Source: Propionibacteriaceae bacterium (GTDB taxonomy: Bacteria; Actinomycetota; Actinomycetes; Propionibacteriales; Propionibacteriaceae). From it: 16,067 nt of DNA. Shown here one piece after another: positions 11,670 through 16,067 of the stretch. The stretch lies in assembly GCA_009778535.1 (NCBI GenBank), contig WRJP01000027.1, positions 1 to 16,067 of the forward strand, in the 5' to 3' direction. How positions within the stretch are numbered: position 1 is the stretch's first letter; every line of letters begins with the position of its first letter. Both the position numbers and the translations under genes were made by a program. The notes beneath the pieces were generated by a model. It searched no databases. It was not told the DNA's origin and saw only the letters and a program-made list of their open reading frames with translations.

Positions 11670-14600
11670 AGAGCCTTACCTTGCGCGGCTTTAAGTCGTT
11701 TGCCTCGACGACCACGCTCAACTTTGAGCCTGGAATCACCTGTGTTGTGGGGCCAAATGGTTCTGGTAAGTCCAATATCATCGACGCTCTTAGCTGGGTA
11801 ATGGGGGAACAGGGCGCGAAAACGCTGCGCGGCGGCAAAATGGAAGATGTTATCTTTGCCGGCACTTCCAAACGAGCGCCGCTGGGTCGCGCTGAAGTGC
11901 TACTCACCATCGACAATTCGGACGGCGCATTGCCCATTGAATATGCCGAAGTGACCATTTCGCGCACGATGTTCCGTTCGGGAGGCTCGGAATATGCCAT
12001 CAACGGCACCGTGACCCGACTGTTAGACGTGCAAGAACTGCTTTCCGATTCCGGCATCGGACAGCAGATGCATGTGATTGTGGGACAAGGTCAGCTCGAC
12101 GCGATCCTGCACGCGACACCTGAAACCCGACGCGGATTCATCGAAGAAGCCGCCGGAGTTACGAAGCACCGCAAACGTAAAGAGAAAGCACAGCGAAAAC
12201 TTGAATCCACTGCCGCTAACCTGAATCGTTTATCAGATTTACTCAACGAATTGCGCCGTCAGTTGAAGCCCCTGGGCAGGCAAGCCGAAGCGACAAAGAA
12301 AGCTGCGAGCATTCAATCCGATGTTTTCGATGCCAAGGCTAGATTGTTAGCTGACGACTATTCACAAGCCTTGGCTGGACTGCAAAACGAGTTGGCCGCT
12401 GAAGCGTCAATCAACTCACAGCGTGCCCAGATTGAAGAAGCGATTTCAGCGGTCGCGGCTGCCGAAACTGATTTAGAAATGACGGCAAGCCAAGCGATGC
12501 ACGCGCTTACGGCCTCACGTGATGCCTGGTACACCTTGGCAGGGATTAAGGAACGAGCGACTGCCACCGCAGCCATAGCCGCCGAGCGTTTACGCGCAGT
12601 TGATGTGGGGCAAATCAATGCAAATTCTGGCAGAGACCCACAAGCCATTGCCGACGAGATAACCAGCATCAGCAAAGCCGGTGCTGAATTGGATGCTGAA
12701 GCAGGCCAGAAAGCTGAAGCGTTGCAAGCCGCGGTCGCCGCAAGGCAACTGGCAGATCATGCTTTTGAAACTGCCGAGAAAACGTTTCAAGGGGCGCAGC
12801 GAGCCTTTGCTGATCAACGGGAGGGGTTAGCGCGACTCGCTGGAGAAGTTAACACTCTTCGCAGCAGGGCAGAGTCAACTGACGCTGAAATTGAACGCCT
12901 CAATGCAGCAGCTACCGCAGCTACTCAGCGGGCAGATACCGCGAAATCGGAGTTTGCAAAGTTGGAAACGTCACTGGCAAGTTTAACCGCCGGTGAATCT
13001 GGATTGGATTTTGAGTATTCCCAAGCCGAAAACCAGTTGAATCTGATAACTGTAGAACTTGCTGAGTTGCAATCAGAGGAGCAACAGTTGGAAGCATCGC
13101 GCGCTGGTTTAGCCGCGCGTTTAGATGCCCTCAAACTAGGGCTTGACGGAAAAGACGGCCAAGCAGCGTTACTTGCTACTGCCGAGTCGTACCAGGGCGT
13201 GCTGGGTTCGGTTGCGGCGTTAATCCAGGTTCCGAGCGGAGACGAAGTTGCTATCTCTGCGGCGCTTGGACTGGCAGCAGATGCAGTTGTATTTGCCGGA
13301 ATGGACAACGCACTGGCGGCAATGTCCAAACTAAAAGCACAGGAATTAGGACGTGCCGGAATGCTGCTAGGCGGTTTGAAGGCGCACACTGACATGCAGC
13401 GTTGGCCAGAACTACCAAAAGAAGCCCGTTATGCCGCCACAGTGGTGAAAGCCAAACCCGAAGTGCTGACTGCGTTGGAACGTCTGCTCTACAAGGTGGC
13501 ATTGGTTCGGGACATTGAAGCTGCCCGCAAACTCGTAGCTGACCTGCCCGACTTGACTGCGGTAACTCCCGAAGGTGATGTGCTGTCTAGTTGGTTGGCG
13601 GTAGGAGGTTCGGCCACGAAACCTTCGCTGATTCAACTCCACGCCGCTATCGAAGATGCTACAGACAAGTTGGCTCAAGTGCAGGCCGACATCGAACGGC
13701 TCCAGTTTGAACTTGCACGTAAAAAGACGGAACACGATGCCGCAAGTCAACGGTTGGAAGCTGCGCTGGCACGCCTGAATGAGTCAGATGCCGAATATGC
13801 AGCGCTGGCTGAACAGGCCAGTTCCCTGAATCAGAGTATTGGTTCGGCAACTGCCGAATCGTCCAGGATGGCGGAAGCCATAAAGACTGCTCTGGAATCC
13901 AAGACGGCTGCTTTGAACGCCTTGGAACAGTTGGAGGATCGCCTTGACGCTGCTACTGCGGCGACTGGTTCGGTCGTGGTTGATTCTGGTGAACGTGACC
14001 GAAACGCCGACTTAGCGGCTATCGCGCTCTCAACCGAGATGGATGCCAGGCTCGCACTGCGTACTGTAGAAGAAAGGGCGCGGGCGCTCCATGCGCGCGT
14101 CGAGAATCTGGAGTTGGCGGCGGCAGCGCAGCATAAAGCGCTTGCCGAAGCGCAAGCTATGAAACAGCGGTTACAGGCTGAAGCTACGAAGGCAAAAGCG
14201 GTGTCAGTCGCCACCGAGTGGCTACATCGACAAATCGAATCCTCAATTGAGCTTGCCGAAATTAATCGGGTCAATGCCCAAGTCTCACACGACGAGGCGC
14301 AAGCGGCGCTTGCGGCGGCACGGCTCCAGCACAAGGAGTTAGCGAAACAATTTGAGGATGCTGTCGCTACTGCGCATCGTGATGAACTGTCGCGTACCCA
14401 GCAGCAAATGAAGCTGGATTTGCTTGTGGAGAAGGCAGCGTCTGAACTGAGTTACGATCCGGATGCTTTGTTGGCTGAATTTGGGCCTGAGGTTTTGGTG
14501 CCGATACCTAGCGATGAAAATCCAGAGCAGACCAAACCGTACGTCCGACATGAGCAGGAGCGGCGGCTTGCGGCAGCACAGCGCGAGTTGGCGGTTCTGG

Positions 14601-15196
14601 GCAAGGTAAATCCACTTGCCTTGGAGGAGTTCGAGGCGATGCAGGAACGCCATGCGTTTTTGGCAGATCAACTTGAGGATTTACGGAAGACCCGTGCTGA
14701 CCTGCTAGCGATCATCGAAGATGTAGAAGGCGAAATCCTTGATGTTTTCCAGAAAGCCTTTGAAGATGTTCGCAGGGAGTTCAAACTCAGCTTTGAGCGG
14801 CTTTTCCCAGGAGGAGAAGGCAATTTGGTTTTGACAGAACCAGGGCTTTGGCTGACTACCGGTGTGGAGGTTGAGGCGCGTCCAGCAGGCAAGAAAGTGA
14901 AGCGGCTCTCGCTACTGTCTGGGGGGGAACGGGCGTTGGTAGCGATCGCATTCTTGGTTTCGCTGTTCAAAGCTCGTCCCAGCCCGTTCTACATTTTGGA
15001 CGAGGTGGAAGCCGCCCTAGATGATGTGAATCTTGAACTGCTACTGAAAATATTTGATGAGTTGCGGACGGTTAGCCAGTTGCTGGTAATCACTCACCAG
15101 AAACGTACGATGGAGATAGCCGATTCCCTATACGGGGTGGCGATGCGTGACGATGGAGTTACTACGGTGATCAGCCAGCGGCTGCGTGAGGAATGA
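11660..15196 (+). CDS. smc: Chromosome partition protein SMC
   Basis: Structural maintenance of chromosomes ATPase, the core of the SMC-ScpAB condensin that organises and segregates the chromosome. The 1178-residue length is typical. The N-terminal head starts MYLKSLTLRGFKSFAS, with Walker A GPNGSGKS at 31-38. A long Ala/Glu-rich coiled coil (about 165-500) leads to the hinge (about 510-660, starting YQGVLGSVAALIQVPSGDE), followed by the returning coil (about 660-1000). The C-terminal head has the ABC signature LSGGERALVAIAFL (from Leu1086) and Walker B FYILDEVEAALDD (Asp1114, Glu1115). GTG 11660 has GGAGG about 4 bases upstream and overlaps the GtrA gene by 10 bases. No frameshift is seen, including at the G7 run at 14921-14927. 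ScpA and ScpB are not in the window. Confidence 0.98.
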   Translation: MYLKSLTLRGFKSFASTTTLNFEPGITCVVGPNGSGKSNIIDALSWVMGEQGAKTLRGGKMEDVIFAGTSKRAPLGRAEVLLTIDNSDGALPIEYAEVTISRTMFRSGGSEYAINGTVTRLLDVQELLSDSGIGQQMHVIVGQGQLDAILHATPETRRGFIEEAAGVTKHRKRKEKAQRKLESTAANLNRLSDLLNELRRQLKPLGRQAEATKKAASIQSDVFDAKARLLADDYSQALAGLQNELAAEASINSQRAQIEEAISAVAAAETDLEMTASQAMHALTASRDAWYTLAGIKERATATAAIAAERLRAVDVGQINANSGRDPQAIADEITSISKAGAELDAEAGQKAEALQAAVAARQLADHAFETAEKTFQGAQRAFADQREGLARLAGEVNTLRSRAESTDAEIERLNAAATAATQRADTAKSEFAKLETSLASLTAGESGLDFEYSQAENQLNLITVELAELQSEEQQLEASRAGLAARLDALKLGLDGKDGQAALLATAESYQGVLGSVAALIQVPSGDEVAISAALGLAADAVVFAGMDNALAAMSKLKAQELGRAGMLLGGLKAHTDMQRWPELPKEARYAATVVKAKPEVLTALERLLYKVALVRDIEAARKLVADLPDLTAVTPEGDVLSSWLAVGGSATKPSLIQLHAAIEDATDKLAQVQADIERLQFELARKKTEHDAASQRLEAALARLNESDAEYAALAEQASSLNQSIGSATAESSRMAEAIKTALESKTAALNALEQLEDRLDAATAATGSVVVDSGERDRNADLAAIALSTEMDARLALRTVEERARALHARVENLELAAAAQHKALAEAQAMKQRLQAEATKAKAVSVATEWLHRQIESSIELAEINRVNAQVSHDEAQAALAAARLQHKELAKQFEDAVATAHRDELSRTQQQMKLDLLVEKAASELSYDPDALLAEFGPEVLVPIPSDENPEQTKPYVRHEQERRLAAAQRELAVLGKVNPLALEEFEAMQERHAFLADQLEDLRKTRADLLAIIEDVEGEILDVFQKAFEDVRREFKLSFERLFPGGEGNLVLTEPGLWLTTGVEVEARPAGKKVKRLSLLSGGERALVAIAFLVSLFKARPSPFYILDEVEAALDDVNLELLLKIFDELRTVSQLLVITHQKRTMEIADSLYGVAMRDDGVTTVISQRLREE

Positions 15197-15204
15197 CGTG
15201 ATGT

Positions 15205-15230
15205 GGTGCATAAACCCAACTTTATGTACC
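15205..15230 (+). terminator. Probable terminator after smc
   Basis: GGTGCATAAA (15205-15214) pairs with TTTATGTACC (15221-15230) as a 10-bp stem with one G-T wobble and a 6-base loop CCCAAC, followed by TGTTTT. It begins 8 bp after the smc stop. The stem is A/T-rich at its top and the T-tract short, so termination may be partial. It would separate smc from the following membrane-protein/ftsY unit. Confidence 0.5.
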
Positions 15231-15293
15231 TGTTTTCCCCAAATTTTTGGTAAATTCTTAGCGCCATTTAAGGGTCCTCTCAGAACCAAAAGG

Positions 15294-15299
15294 CATAAT
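15294..15299 (+). promoter_or_regulatory. -10-like hexamer before the 95-residue gene
   Basis: CATAAT matches five of six positions of TATAAT and would start transcription near 15306, leaving a leader of about 18 bases with GGAAGGA in it. No recognisable -35 lies 16-18 bases upstream, so the call is tentative. Confidence 0.3.
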
Positions 15300-15323
15300 T
15301 GACGCGATTAAGGAAGGATTGCT

Positions 15324-15611
15324 GTGCCGTTCGATTTGTCGTTTGGAATCATCTGCTTGGGTGCGGCGGTCGCCCTAGGTCTGCTGATCATGCTGATTGT
15401 CACTATCGGTGCCGGTGTCAGCAGTCATAAGCACTCAAAGATCAGGCGAAGAATGGCTTCAGCGGTGCGGCATCTCAATGGTGAAGCTGATCCCCCGGCA
15501 GGACTCGTTGCTTTCTTTGAAGAAATGCCTACTTCAGCACGCAGCGCTTTCTCAGCAAAAAGCGCCACCTCAGCTACCGAAAACCCCGCTGTTGAAACTT
15601 CGGCAACCTAA
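15324..15611 (+). CDS. Unrecognised 95-residue single-span membrane protein
   Basis: I do not recognise a family. Residues 8-32 form one strong transmembrane segment (IICLGAAVALGLLIMLIVTI). A short basic cytosolic stretch follows (HKHSKIRRRM), then a predicted soluble tail with a low-complexity Ala/Ser/Thr end (SAKSATSATENPAVETSAT). GTG 15324 has GGAAGGA (15312-15318) with a 5-base gap. It lies between smc and ftsY on the same strand, after the putative smc terminator. Its layout, an N-terminal span, basic cluster and Ala/Ser-rich tail, resembles the N-terminal anchor of the neighbouring FtsY, so it could be a separate membrane factor or a degenerate duplicate of that region. The SD, hydrophobic segment and intact frame support a real gene. 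Confidence 0.6.
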   Translation: MPFDLSFGIICLGAAVALGLLIMLIVTIGAGVSSHKHSKIRRRMASAVRHLNGEADPPAGLVAFFEEMPTSARSAFSAKSATSATENPAVETSAT

Positions 15612-15757
15612 CGTTGACGCGTACCCCTGTCCCCATCCATCAGGCATGATTTTGATAAGGGTTTCGTCCTTTCGCAACAGGTGAGCAGAGTGTCGCCGGG
15701 CGAGCGTCGATGTGGGTAGGAAAGACGTATGGGGTTACTTCTTAGTAGCATTTGAGG

Positions 15758-16067
15758 GTGAACTTATATGACTTCGTAGGTTGGTTAGTTGGCGGCGGCA
15801 TTGTTTTAGCTATCGCCGTTGCAGCGATCATTATCTTTGCGTCCAACCGAAAAGCCAAACATCAGGCGGCCGAGCTATCGGAAACTGGAGTCGAAGCTAG
15901 TTCGGACAGGTCGGAACTTGACCGACCCGAGGCTCCGGTTTCCCGCCTCACGCGGCTACGTCGACTGCTGGCTGGGAAAGACAACCTGCTGGCTCGCGGA
16001 CTGCTGCAATTGCTGAAAGCTGATCGAATCAGTGACGACACGTGGGATGAGCTCGAAGCGGCACTGC
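15758..16067 (+). CDS. ftsY: Signal recognition particle receptor FtsY (N-terminal part, cut by window end)
   Basis: SRP-receptor GTPase that docks ribosome-SRP complexes at the membrane for co-translational insertion. About 103 codons are visible. They begin VNLYDFVGWLVGGG (first residue translated as Met) and include a transmembrane anchor (IVLAIAVAAIIIFA), a basic turn SNRKAKHQ, an acidic linker, and the start of the NG domain (RLRRLLAGKDNLLARGLLQL, then DRISDDTWDELEAAL). The last segment matches the N-domain helices that open FtsY. The GTPase G motifs lie beyond the window. The frame follows a stop at 15746-15748; GTG 15758 or TTG 15752 could start it, and neither has a well-spaced SD. 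ATG 15768 lies in another frame and meets a stop after three codons. The smc-ftsY order supports the call. Confidence 0.85.
   Translation, partial: MNLYDFVGWLVGGGIVLAIAVAAIIIFASNRKAKHQAAELSETGVEASSDRSELDRPEAPVSRLTRLRRLLAGKDNLLARGLLQLLKADRISDDTWDELEAAL

Noticed and set aside
14921..14927. G7 run in the smc ABC signature as a phase-variable or frameshift site
   Set aside because: The frame is intact through it (Ser-Gly-Gly-Glu), and an on/off switch in smc would be very costly; the run encodes two obligatory glycines.

Overview
The window is a chromosomal segment of an actinobacterium with roughly balanced base composition, low for that phylum. The evidence is gene order. recG-rsmD-coaD-sepIVA (DivIVA-like) and yceD-rpmF-rnc-mutM-...-smc-ftsY follow the arrangement known from mycobacteria and related Actinobacteria, and the protein motifs agree. 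I do not name a genus.

Layout. (1) Positions 39-675, minus strand: a VapBC-type toxin-antitoxin pair, apparently read from a leaderless promoter with two 10-bp repeats that could be the operator. (2) 910-4678, plus strand: a tightly packed run of recG (fork-reversal helicase), rsmD (16S rRNA methyltransferase), coaD (CoA synthesis) and a SepIVA-like coiled-coil protein, with stop/start overlaps or a 3-nt gap. (3) 4679-8775: an accessory block that separates sepIVA from yceD, which adjoin in mycobacteria. It holds a small DUF4190-type membrane protein and an unrecognised 187-residue cytoplasmic protein (both minus strand), a family of REP-like palindromes whose stems covary, the wreck of a GH13 amylase gene, a secreted chymotrypsin-fold protease and a META/HslJ-type lipoprotein. 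(4) 8776-15196, plus strand: yceD, rpmF (L32), rnc (RNase III), mutM (Fpg glycosylase), a GtrA-type membrane protein and smc (chromosome condensation), nearly all overlapping or abutting, behind a good promoter preceded by two direct repeats. A hairpin follows smc. (5) 15324-16067: a 95-residue single-span membrane protein, then the N-terminus of ftsY (SRP receptor), cut by the window edge.

Regions 2, 4 and 5 are housekeeping: DNA repair, chromosome segregation, ribosome biogenesis and protein targeting. The unusual material lies in region 3 and in the regulatory DNA around it. No complete new system is demonstrated. The best leads are the palindrome family that brackets the 187-residue gene, the two-frame amylase scar, a protease apparently lacking its triad aspartate, and the paired repeats ahead of the yceD-smc promoter. 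No rRNA, tRNA, CRISPR array, transposase or replication origin was seen.
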